Shown here: positions 14,423-22,525 of the stretch, in pieces
Numbering within the stretch: the stretch's first letter is position 1
How the letters are laid out: each line of letters begins with the position of its first letter
From: Shewanella sp. UCD-KL12
Lineage (GTDB): Bacteria; Pseudomonadota; Gammaproteobacteria; Enterobacterales; Shewanellaceae
Assembly: GCF_001957125.1 (NCBI RefSeq)
Contig: NZ_MPHJ01000002.1
Span: 310,001 to 374,000 of the forward strand
Length of the DNA: 64,000 nt
Direction of reading: 5' to 3'
Notes under the pieces: generated by a model
Database searches by the model: none
The model's input: the letters and a program-made list of their open reading frames with translations, nothing else
Told to the model about the DNA's origin: nothing
Program-made: the position numbers and the translations under genes

Positions 14423-16078
14423 ATGAGCCCATTACTTAGATTCAACCCAATCATTTTAGCCCTTACTGGCATAACATTAACCTCTACAAGTTCAGTATTT
14501 GCTGCACAGTCCGATTTTATAGAGCCTCCTATGGTAAGTATTCCAGCAGGAGAATTTTTAATGGGTAGCGATCGCGGTGATGAAAATGCAAGGCCCATTC
14601 GTAAAGTGTCTATTTCAGCTTTTCAGATGGGCAAATATGAAGTGACGGTTGCAGAATTTAGAAAGTTCATTAAAGCGACCGACTATGAGATGCCAAGTAA
14701 TTGCTATCAGCATGTATTAGGTGGCCCAACAGAGGAGTTAGCTGCATGGGACACTAATATTTATAACTTTAGTGATTATCATCCTGTGGTGTGCTTACCC
14801 CAGCAAGCTGCGGTCGACTACGCCAATTGGCTGACAGAGCAAACAGGAAAGCATTATCGACTGCCATCAGAAGCTGAGTGGGAATATACCCTACGTGCAG
14901 GAACCAGTACTCGATACTTTTTTGGTGATGAGCAAGCTGCTTCAAAAGCCTGCCAATACGGTAATGTTTCCGACTGGTATGCGGCGGATAAGTCAGCGGA
15001 AATATTTCCTGGAGCCAATGTAAGAGATATCGAGCAATGCAGTGACAATGAAGCCACGCTAGCAATGGTTGGCCTCTATCAAGCCAATCCATTTGGTGTA
15101 CATGACCTAATTGGTAATGCCATGGAGTATCTAGCAGACTGCTATGTTGATAGCTATAAGGATGCCCCTGTGGATGGCAGCAAGGTGACAGTCGATGGTT
15201 GTGAGTCTTTTGTCGCTCGTGGTGGCAGTTGGCATTGGTTCCCTTGGCATTCAAGTGAGCGTAGCTATATAACTAACGACTTTTTGGGCGCCATTGAAGG
15301 CTTTAGGTTGGTGCTTGATACCAAAGGAAAAGAGTTACCTTCGCAAAAGGGGGATGCTCAGTTCGTGCAAAAACTGACTCTTGCTCAGGATAAGGTGAAG
15401 CTTAAGCATGCAAAGAATCCTGCGTATCCTAGTAAGCCTCAGGGATTAAAGGTTGCTGAAGTTAAAGGAGGCAAAGTTGCACTGAGCTGGCAAGGGAACA
15501 GCGAAGCCTATTTGAGTGGCTACAAGGTCTATAGACAGGACCCGCTCACTAATACCAAGAGGGCTATTTCTACACTCATTAAAGACACGCACTTTATCGA
15601 CACGTCGCCTTTAGCGCATAACGCGCGCTATTCGGTCGTGGCATTAAACGGAACCACTGAGAGCCAAAGCAGTGAAGCCGTCGATAGCGGCTCAAGTTTG
15701 GTACATACCTTACCCATTAAAATTCAGGGGGAGGCGTTTAATTTTGCCCATGGTGCAGAGGTGAGAGATTCAACCATGGAGCCTGATAATGATAAGATTT
15801 TTAGCTCTTTAGGGGACAAAAAAGCGTCTTATCAAATTCGAGTCGCCCGTGGTGGCAAGTTTCAATTTGATGCTAGGGTATTTCATTCCGGTGAAGCTCA
15901 AAAATTTGAACTTTGGCTTGGCGATCAAAAGCTGGCGTCACCTCAACTTGAAGGGGAGAGAGGCTGGAAAACGGTCAATAATATCGTGATTGAATTACCC
16001 CAAGGTGTTCATACACTGACCATTGAAGGTAAGCAGCCTAGGTTTGCGGTTAATTGGTTGGATGTAAAAGCCATCTAG
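14423..16078 (+). CDS. Secreted SUMF1-fold protein with Fn3 and CBM-like domains
   Basis: The 551-aa protein has a signal peptide (cleavage near SVFA-AQ, residue 28), a formylglycine-generating-enzyme (SUMF1) fold at about 35-292 (MVSIPAGEFLMGSD, YRLPSEAEWEY, FVARGGSW, GFRLV), a fibronectin-III-like domain at about 333-425 and a C-terminal beta-rich domain (about 430-551) resembling CBM6/35 carbohydrate-binding modules. The two catalytic cysteines that follow GGS in true FGE enzymes are absent (the segment reads RGGSWHWFPWHSSERS), so it is unlikely to modify sulfatases. It may be a surface or periplasmic binding protein, or use the fold differently. An alkylsulfatase lies 3 kb away, but that family does not use formylglycine, so no link follows. 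AAAGG lies upstream of the ATG. Confidence 0.75.
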   Translation: MSPLLRFNPIILALTGITLTSTSSVFAAQSDFIEPPMVSIPAGEFLMGSDRGDENARPIRKVSISAFQMGKYEVTVAEFRKFIKATDYEMPSNCYQHVLGGPTEELAAWDTNIYNFSDYHPVVCLPQQAAVDYANWLTEQTGKHYRLPSEAEWEYTLRAGTSTRYFFGDEQAASKACQYGNVSDWYAADKSAEIFPGANVRDIEQCSDNEATLAMVGLYQANPFGVHDLIGNAMEYLADCYVDSYKDAPVDGSKVTVDGCESFVARGGSWHWFPWHSSERSYITNDFLGAIEGFRLVLDTKGKELPSQKGDAQFVQKLTLAQDKVKLKHAKNPAYPSKPQGLKVAEVKGGKVALSWQGNSEAYLSGYKVYRQDPLTNTKRAISTLIKDTHFIDTSPLAHNARYSVVALNGTTESQSSEAVDSGSSLVHTLPIKIQGEAFNFAHGAEVRDSTMEPDNDKIFSSLGDKKASYQIRVARGGKFQFDARVFHSGEAQKFELWLGDQKLASPQLEGERGWKTVNNIVIELPQGVHTLTIEGKQPRFAVNWLDVKAI

Positions 16079-16135
16079 TCATCACTCGCTACAGCCACTT
16101 GAAAGTGCGAGTTGAAGTGGCAATAAAGCCTAAAA

Positions 16136-16166
16136 GAGCTGGTAGCTATGATGCTGCCAGCTTTTA
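16136..16166. terminator. Bidirectional terminator between convergent genes
   Basis: The 10-bp stem AGCTGGTAGC / GCTGCCAGCT (one G-T pair, loop TATGAT) is flanked by AAAA on the left and TTTT on the right, so it gives a U-tract on both strands. It sits between the SUMF1-fold gene (plus) and the CadC-like regulator (minus). Confidence 0.8.
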
Positions 16167-16193
16167 CCGTTTTCCTTTATAGATTAACTGCCT

Positions 16194-18002
16194 TTATAGG
16201 TTAAGTGCCAATAGCTTAGTTTCGTTAGCCTGTCGCCAATTTACTGTGGCGTTTTCATTAATATACTGCGAATAAAAGTCATAATTTATCTGTTCATTAG
16301 GCGAGTTGCATAAGAGTAAAGCCACGTCTAAACCAATATATAGTTCGCCTGAAAGCTGTGCTTGTTCGAAAGTGCGCCGGGCATGACTGATAAATAGGTC
16401 TGTTTGCTGTTTAGCCTGAGCCAGAACTGTTTTTAGGTATGAGTTATAAGCATTATCAGCTGTGACATTATCAATCAATGCCTGTGCTTCATCGAGTCGA
16501 TTGTGTTTGATGTAATGAGTCATCAGTTGTTCACGGCTCGATTGAGCGACCCAATGCTCAGGTGTTAGCGCGGTAAACTCGAGCACTTGTTTTAAGTGTG
16601 GCTCTTTATCAGCTGGATTTTCGGCAAAAATAGCATAATGAAAGGGGACTTTTGCAAAGTGATAAATAGGCAGTTGATACTCTCGCATCTTATTTTCAGC
16701 TTGTTGTAAGTACAAGTATTTATCATCTTCTTGATGCTGCTTATGGGCCATAATAGAGAGATAGGTGAGCGCATCGAGTTCGCGGGGAATGTCTTTAGCA
16801 TCAAATGAGAGTTGAGCCGATTTGAGTAAACTGGCTTTTATCGCAGCATAGTCATCTTGTAGATGATATAACCAAGCTTTTGAGTGCCAAGCATCGGCCT
16901 GACGATTGAGGTCGTTAATTTTTTCAAATTGCTCAATGGCTACAGTGAGTTTTTTAGCACTTAAATCGTATAATTTCTTGCGGGTTAAAATTGTACTTTG
17001 AAGCAGGTAAGCGTTACCTAATTGCTGCATATCTCCTTGAGCTAGTGCTAGCTCGGCAAGTTTATCTGCCATCACCATGGCTTTTTCAAGTTCCCGGGTA
17101 CTTAGGTAACTGAGTATCAGTTTACCTAAAATTATCAGGTCGTCAGGGGCTTGTTGGTTGGCAATCGATAACTTGGCTTGTTTTAACTCTGGTGACTGAG
17201 GTTGACTCATTAGATCATAAATCAGCGTTTGCTTTAAGTGCAGCCTTAATTGTTCGATCACATCTTTTGTTGATGTCCCAGTGAGTTGACCATACCAGTC
17301 ATCGAAAGGACCCTTGATAGAAAAGTCCAAGTAACTGAGCTGTCGATAAGTACGTATCTTGCCAGTTAAAACATATGGGTTTATCTGCGCCACATTAGGG
17401 TATTCGAGCTCCGCTGAGGTTAGGAACTGGGTTATCTCTAAGTGAGGTAAAGGGATGAAGTCAAAGAACTCGCTGTCTGATAGTGTCACCTTATTGGTGT
17501 CTTGGGTATCGGTGAATGGAATATAAGCTATTTTTATAGCTGGCCCGTCATTTAAGCCATCAGGCTCGCTTGGCCAATTGATTACCCCAATCATGCAGAT
17601 AACTAGAGCTGCTAGTACGGCATACAGCCAATAGGGCTGAGCTTTGGGCATGGAGAGGCTTGATGAATCTTGTGCGCTGTGGACTGCACTGTCTAGGGGA
17701 GTCGGGGCTACGATGTCAAAGTCTAGTTGCCATTGATAACCTCGCTTGGGGAAGGTTTTAATCGCAGTGTTGCCAAAAAGGGCTCTTAAATGGCTAATGT
17801 TTTGGAAAATCGCTTGTTCTGAAACGACCTTGTCTTGCCAAACCTGAGATAAGATATCTTCTTTGCTTAACACTTGGTTGGCGTGCTCAAGCATAAGTAG
17901 TAAGACTTTGGCTTCGTTATTGCGAATCGAAACGGTTTCACCATTTTTTGATAATACTAAGCTTTCACTATCAAATTCAAAATCTGTAAATCTATAACGC
18001 AT
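16194..18002 (-). CDS. CadC/ToxR-like membrane regulator with TPR-like tail
   Basis: The 602-aa product has an OmpR/CadC-type winged-helix DNA-binding domain at about 1-100 (NEAKVLLLMLEHANQVLSKEDIL, AIFQNISHLRALF, TFPKRGYQW), one membrane helix at about 125-143 (YWLYAVLAALVICMIGVINW) and a large periplasmic part. The latter begins with a mixed alpha/beta segment and continues with helical TPR-like repeats from about 300 on. Such one-component regulators bind promoter DNA while sensing outside the membrane. It follows the alkylsulfatase and barrel genes on the same strand, with a 137-bp gap and a possible hairpin between, so it may have its own promoter. Its targets are unknown; a second protein of the same design is at 40528. 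Confidence 0.85.
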   Translation of the reverse strand: MRYRFTDFEFDSESLVLSKNGETVSIRNNEAKVLLLMLEHANQVLSKEDILSQVWQDKVVSEQAIFQNISHLRALFGNTAIKTFPKRGYQWQLDFDIVAPTPLDSAVHSAQDSSSLSMPKAQPYWLYAVLAALVICMIGVINWPSEPDGLNDGPAIKIAYIPFTDTQDTNKVTLSDSEFFDFIPLPHLEITQFLTSAELEYPNVAQINPYVLTGKIRTYRQLSYLDFSIKGPFDDWYGQLTGTSTKDVIEQLRLHLKQTLIYDLMSQPQSPELKQAKLSIANQQAPDDLIILGKLILSYLSTRELEKAMVMADKLAELALAQGDMQQLGNAYLLQSTILTRKKLYDLSAKKLTVAIEQFEKINDLNRQADAWHSKAWLYHLQDDYAAIKASLLKSAQLSFDAKDIPRELDALTYLSIMAHKQHQEDDKYLYLQQAENKMREYQLPIYHFAKVPFHYAIFAENPADKEPHLKQVLEFTALTPEHWVAQSSREQLMTHYIKHNRLDEAQALIDNVTADNAYNSYLKTVLAQAKQQTDLFISHARRTFEQAQLSGELYIGLDVALLLCNSPNEQINYDFYSQYINENATVNWRQANETKLLALNL

Positions 18003-18072
18003 TGTTTTTATTATGTGGACTTTGACTGTTAACTAGTTTCACACGATATTAACCTGTTGGCTACAGGTGGAT

Positions 18073-18115
18073 GGGCTTTTAGCCGTAAATCAGCAAAGGC
18101 AAAAGCCCTTGCTGA
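18073..18115 (-). terminator. Possible terminator after the barrel gene
   Basis: Two alternative hairpins overlap: GGGCTTTT (18073-18080) with AAAAGCCC (18101-18108), and TCAGCAAAGG (18090-18099) with CCCTTGCTGA (18106-18115, one mismatch). They lie 25-67 bases past the stop codon of the barrel gene on the minus strand. There is no strong U-tract, so this could be attenuating or non-functional. Confidence 0.35.
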
Positions 18116-18139
18116 CTGGAAAGTTAGTATTCTTGCAAA

Positions 18140-18913
18140 TTAGAACTGGTGATTAAACTCGATGCGCCAATCGATATTGTTATCTTGGTTAAACTCTGTA
18201 TTGGCATAATTGGCAAATAGACGAATATTCTGCTTAGGGTTTATCTGATAGCTGGCTACCACCTCATGATACAAGCCGTCCATTCTATCTGACATGTACT
18301 CGTTGTTGTTTATCGTGGTCATGTACATGGGGTTGTAGTTAAGCCAAATTTTATCGGTGAGCGTTATTTTTGCATAGGTTCCCACCACCGCAAAGCTAGA
18401 TGGAATGGCGTAACCTATGCTGCCCACTGGGTTTTCATCTCCTCTGATCACTGCCGAATCGGTGATCGTGATACCCACGCCAGCAAGCGGATATAGCTGT
18501 AGTGGCCCGAGTGCAGGCAGGGCCTGAATGAAGCTATAGGAAGCACTGCCCAGGTTCGTATTGAAGTCCCAGTTGACATCAATTTGAGTGCCGCGGCCAT
18601 TAGTTGTATCTAAATTAAAGTTTCGAAAGCGCACTGTGTTGATAGAGTCATTACCATCGAGTCCTAGGCTATCACCTGCAATCCCCTTGAGCTCGATGAT
18701 ATTCATCGCCATGGTGTCGATATTACCAGTGTCATAACTGTTGCCAATTTTTAAGTTGAGCCCGTTATTAGTGACGCCGGCACCTGCCTGGGTGTAGACA
18801 GCAAGAGGATCTGACATGTCTTGTGTTTCATCAGTTTGCTCGGCAATAGCATGAGCGGATAATGTTAGCGGCGCTAAAACTGCCAGTGTATTGATAAGGG
18901 AAAATGTCTTCAT
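18140..18913 (-). CDS. Outer-membrane beta-barrel-like protein
   Basis: The 257-aa product has a signal peptide (MKTFSLINTLAVLAPLTLSA, cleavage near HAIA), many alternating-residue beta strands and a C-terminal phenylalanine (EFNHQF), the usual signal for BAM insertion. I do not recognise a specific family. It lies 83 bp downstream of the alkylsulfatase gene on the same strand, so it could form a channel or binding protein for the alkylsulfatase substrate or product; that is inference from position only. Confidence 0.7.
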   Translation of the reverse strand: MKTFSLINTLAVLAPLTLSAHAIAEQTDETQDMSDPLAVYTQAGAGVTNNGLNLKIGNSYDTGNIDTMAMNIIELKGIAGDSLGLDGNDSINTVRFRNFNLDTTNGRGTQIDVNWDFNTNLGSASYSFIQALPALGPLQLYPLAGVGITITDSAVIRGDENPVGSIGYAIPSSFAVVGTYAKITLTDKIWLNYNPMYMTTINNNEYMSDRMDGLYHEVVASYQINPKQNIRLFANYANTEFNQDNNIDWRIEFNHQF

Positions 18914-18996
18914 AATATACTCACTGAAAAGAGAGATAGAGCCCTGATAGACAGGGCTGCTAACTTAATGTGCTTAGAGGTTTTCTGGGTACGGGA

Positions 18997-21051
18997 TTAC
19001 TTGCTCTGGGCGATGGGCAAGATCTCAAACAGTGGGCTGAAGGTATCTAGAGTCGGCATAATTTGTTGGATAAAATCTTGCTGCCCCTTGATGCCGGCTT
19101 GTTTGCTCTTTAACAGCTCAGCCAGCGTTGTTTCGCCTATCATCACAGAGGCCAGATCGGCTTTGTTGATGTAGAAGGTTGCATCGGCACCAGCAACTTC
19201 TTGGCTGGTACTGACGTTTGCCATATTGCCGTTGGAGATCTCTGAGTAGAAGTACTCTTTGGTATCTGGGTGCACTAAGTTGAAACTCAGAGTTAGCCCA
19301 GCTTCAACAGCTTTTGGTGCATTTAAACGAACCGCAAGGTAGTCCAGAATATTAAGGGTCGGGCTATTAGCGACTATGTCGGCAGAGTTCTGTTTGATTG
19401 ACTCATGAATAACATTGGTGCGTAACTCGTAAGCACCAGATAGGTATGAGTTGCGCCATGCCATTGTTTCAGACTGATAGCCTTGCTGCTCAAATGAGTC
19501 TGCTAGCAAGTTACGGGCTGCTTGATTATTGGGATCACATAGCACCACATCATTAACGAGCTGAGATGCGGCTTGATATTCACCTTTATCAAAACGGGCC
19601 TGTGCACCTTTCATTAAAGTGTCGACACCTGCAGTTTCAACATAGACGCAAGATTTGTCCTGGCTCGTTAACGGGTTGGTGTTGACAGGGTTTAGGTCAT
19701 GGTAACCAAGGTAAAGGTTAACCACTGCACGGGCATTGTGTGAGTATGAACCATGGTAACCATTGGTATGCCAGGTATTAAACTGAGCCTCTGGAATAAT
19801 CTTATCAATTTCACGGCCTACATCATTGATGGTGGTGCCGTGGTTCGCTAAACGCAGTGCCTGGTTATGAATAAAGCCGTAGTTATCACGTTGTAAGGTG
19901 ATGTACTCATTGATATCGGCAGTTTCCCAAACCGGAGCTGAGTGAGACGAGGTAAGGGCTTCAATACGATCGCCATAGGCAAGCTTCATGTCAGTGAGAT
20001 ACTTACTCCAAGCCAGTGCATCACGAACTTTAGCGCCACGGAAGGTATAGATGTTGTGCATGCCGTGGTAGGTCAGTTCACCGGTAAATAAGGTTTTGTA
20101 CTTCTCTACCCAAGTAATAATTTCTACTGGGGCTTCAGCTCCTGGCACATTGGTAAATTCAAACTCAACACCATCGATGACATGTTTCTCAATCTTGTCA
20201 GTGATGTCTAATGTTGGCGTGATTAGCGTCAGTCCGCCTACCACTCCTGGTGTTAGCCCGATGGCGTTATCGACGGTGCCGTGGGCGTCTTTACCCAGTG
20301 TGACACCATATTGGTAGTTTGAGCGGCGAGACATCGCGTTGCCCGCCAGCATATTTTCATCGGCGAGGGCCTGTACAAAACCATCGGCTGCCACGATCTT
20401 CACATCATCGGCAAAGTCTTCGCTTAAGCCACGTACGCCACCAAAATGATCACCATGTGGATGAGAATAGATCACTGCGTGTATGGTGTGCGGGGCTGGT
20501 AAGTGCTGCTTTGCAAACTGCCAGGCAAGCTTAGTGGTTTCATCAAGAAAGCCTGGGTCGTTAATTACATAACCGCTGTCGGTTTTGAAAACGGTAATAT
20601 TGGCAATGTCGTTGCCACGAATTTGATAAACCCCATCGACGACTTCATATAAGCCCTCGGCTTGATAGTTCATTAAGCCTTGGCGAAAGATGGAGGGGTT
20701 AACGGTATCAGGAAAAGCTTGTGGGTCTATGTCTTGCATCATATCGCTGAACTGCAGACGTGCTTTACCGGCGTCATGATCGCCAAATGCGGCGATGAGG
20801 CCTCGCTTTTGCTGTTCAAACGCAGTCATATCAGAAAATGGGAGGCGCTCGGCAAGTGCTTTATTAGCCGCAGTTGTGTGTTTTGTCGCAGCTTTACCTT
20901 GGTAAGCGGCCATTTCGGCTGCATTGATATGCTCATGCTCATGGTTATGAGACTCGCTGTCATCATGAGAGTGAGCCGCCACAGTATTAAAAGAGATCAG
21001 GCTAATAATGCTTGCTGCAAGGACCGTTTTTTTCATCATCTTGTTTTGCAT
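18997..21051 (-). CDS. Secreted alkylsulfatase, SdsA/BDS1-like metallo-beta-lactamase
   Basis: The 684-aa product hydrolyses alkyl sulfate esters (as in SDS breakdown), judged from family architecture. It has a signal peptide, a histidine-rich stretch after cleavage (HSHDDSESHNHEHEHIN), a metallo-beta-lactamase domain with the zinc motif HPHGDH near residue 197, the alkylsulfatase dimerisation domain (about 400-540) and a C-terminal SCP2-like domain (about 560-680). TTG and GTG codons lie in frame just upstream, but the ATG at 21051 has GGTGA at correct spacing. A LysR regulator is divergent from it, as with SdsB beside SdsA in Pseudomonas. The His-rich segment may aid metal capture. Confidence 0.88.
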   Translation of the reverse strand: MQNKMMKKTVLAASIISLISFNTVAAHSHDDSESHNHEHEHINAAEMAAYQGKAATKHTTAANKALAERLPFSDMTAFEQQKRGLIAAFGDHDAGKARLQFSDMMQDIDPQAFPDTVNPSIFRQGLMNYQAEGLYEVVDGVYQIRGNDIANITVFKTDSGYVINDPGFLDETTKLAWQFAKQHLPAPHTIHAVIYSHPHGDHFGGVRGLSEDFADDVKIVAADGFVQALADENMLAGNAMSRRSNYQYGVTLGKDAHGTVDNAIGLTPGVVGGLTLITPTLDITDKIEKHVIDGVEFEFTNVPGAEAPVEIITWVEKYKTLFTGELTYHGMHNIYTFRGAKVRDALAWSKYLTDMKLAYGDRIEALTSSHSAPVWETADINEYITLQRDNYGFIHNQALRLANHGTTINDVGREIDKIIPEAQFNTWHTNGYHGSYSHNARAVVNLYLGYHDLNPVNTNPLTSQDKSCVYVETAGVDTLMKGAQARFDKGEYQAASQLVNDVVLCDPNNQAARNLLADSFEQQGYQSETMAWRNSYLSGAYELRTNVIHESIKQNSADIVANSPTLNILDYLAVRLNAPKAVEAGLTLSFNLVHPDTKEYFYSEISNGNMANVSTSQEVAGADATFYINKADLASVMIGETTLAELLKSKQAGIKGQQDFIQQIMPTLDTFSPLFEILPIAQSK

Positions 21052-21269
21052 AAGAGTCACCAATTAAAGTAAAAACTGATAAAGGCAAGGAAGCGGCGGC
21101 TGTGAGCTAACCGATCGCGGCTTGGCTTCAAATCTTGGTGATAGGATAGGCGTTGGAGTTTTTCTAACCAATAAACTCAAGTTTAGATAACATATAACTA
21201 TTTTGTATGTATTACGTGATTTATGTATTATTTATACTTTGGTTTGGCAGCGGGAAACTGGGGACTTTG

Positions 21270-22172
21270 ATGGATAAAAAATTCGACTTTAATCTATTGG
21301 CGATATTTTTAGAGGTTTATCAGCAGCGCTCGATAACACTGGCAGCGGATGCTCTGGGCCTGACACAGCCTGGTGTCAGTGCAGCATTAAAGCGTTTACA
21401 GCAAACCATAGGGGTTGAGCTCTTTGTCCGTGAGGGGCGAGGGATCTCGCCGACCAATGCCGCTATTCAGCTAGCCAATCAGGTTTCACCGGCTTATAAC
21501 TTGGTCAATAGTGCACTGAGCAATCTTGCGGGGTTTGATAAGCAGACGCCGCGCCAGTTTTTGGTCTACGTTGATGAGCCCATGATGAACTTGCTGCAGC
21601 CTTTGGTTGAGCAAGATCCTGATATGGGTAATTGTGAGATAGAGTTTAAAATGACTCCCACAAATGAGGATCAATTACTGCATCAGTTAAGCTTACAAAA
21701 AGCTGACCTGGCTATAGATATAGGCCAACTTCCCAGTCTTTCCTATTCAAATGAATTGTTTTACCGCGAGCAGATATCTGTCGTCTGCCGTAAGGGGCAT
21801 CCACGCATTGATGGAATTATTGATAAGGCGCAGTTTTATCAGGAAAAACATATCACTATCAAGGTTCGTCGTTCAGATCTCTCTGTGTTGGATTTTTTTA
21901 CGGAGGAGGTGATTAGTGCGCGAAAAGTCAGTTGTGAATGCCACTCATTAATCGCCATGATGGCGTTAATTTCTGAGAGTGACTGTATCGGTATTACCAG
22001 TAGTATCATGGCAGAAAAATATGCAGCAAAATTGAACCTGCAATTAATTGAGCTTCCCTTTAAATGCAAACCCATTTTGCACAATATGATGTGGCACAAA
22101 CGTAATGAGGTTAATCCTGCCCATGTATGGCTCAGAGAAAAGCTTAATCAATTAATAGCACAGTCGACTTGA
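21270..22172 (+). CDS. LysR-family regulator, probably of the alkylsulfatase gene
   Basis: The 300-aa product has the LysR winged helix at about 1-65 (AIFLEVYQQRSITLAADALGLTQPGVSAALKRLQ) and a periplasmic-binding-protein-like effector domain after residue 90. Upstream in-frame codons exist to 21207, but ATG 21270 has GGGGA in front and gives the normal LysR length. It is divergent from the alkylsulfatase gene with about 220 bp between, the usual arrangement for a LysR regulator and its target; activation by alkyl sulfates or their alcohols is inferred. Confidence 0.85.
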   Translation: MDKKFDFNLLAIFLEVYQQRSITLAADALGLTQPGVSAALKRLQQTIGVELFVREGRGISPTNAAIQLANQVSPAYNLVNSALSNLAGFDKQTPRQFLVYVDEPMMNLLQPLVEQDPDMGNCEIEFKMTPTNEDQLLHQLSLQKADLAIDIGQLPSLSYSNELFYREQISVVCRKGHPRIDGIIDKAQFYQEKHITIKVRRSDLSVLDFFTEEVISARKVSCECHSLIAMMALISESDCIGITSSIMAEKYAAKLNLQLIELPFKCKPILHNMMWHKRNEVNPAHVWLREKLNQLIAQST

Positions 22173-22525
22173 AATACTGTTATCTGATTGAGATAAAACT
22201 GCTAACCATTAATAAGTAATGGCTAATGTAGTTGGCAAACGTGTTTTAAATAAATCAGCCTATAATTATTCAGTAATGGCTTCAGCGATTATCAGTATCA
22301 TTTCAAGCCACCTCTAGCTATCTGCATGATAATTCAGCCCATCAGTATTTTCGTACAAGAGTTTGTATTGATTTTTTTACGTCTTTATCCTGCCTTCATA
22401 AGAAATACAATTGAAAAATACTATTTTGCGTGTATTTTGTTAGTGCGACCCTCTAGTTGTTAACATTTGTGTAACACTTTAGTTGTAGGGGTTAGGGAAA
22501 ATTAATAAAAATGAAAGGAAACAAT
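22173..22525. other. A+T-rich leader region of the serine protease
   Basis: These 353 bp between the LysR gene and the protease carry a short dyad CCATTA-ATAAG-TAATGG (22206-22222) after the LysR stop and an imperfect dyad GTTAACA-TTT-GTGTAAC near 22459. No coding frame is credible. A promoter for the protease must lie here, but I could not assign one with confidence. Confidence 0.4.

Noticed and set aside
14769..15254. 161-codon minus-strand frame inside the SUMF1-fold gene
   Set aside because: It is an antisense shadow with histidine-rich unnatural composition; the plus-strand gene has signal peptide and domain motifs.
18997..19174. Plus-strand frame overlapping the end of the alkylsulfatase gene
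   Set aside because: The minus-strand gene explains the sequence; the plus frame has no homology pattern or ribosome site.
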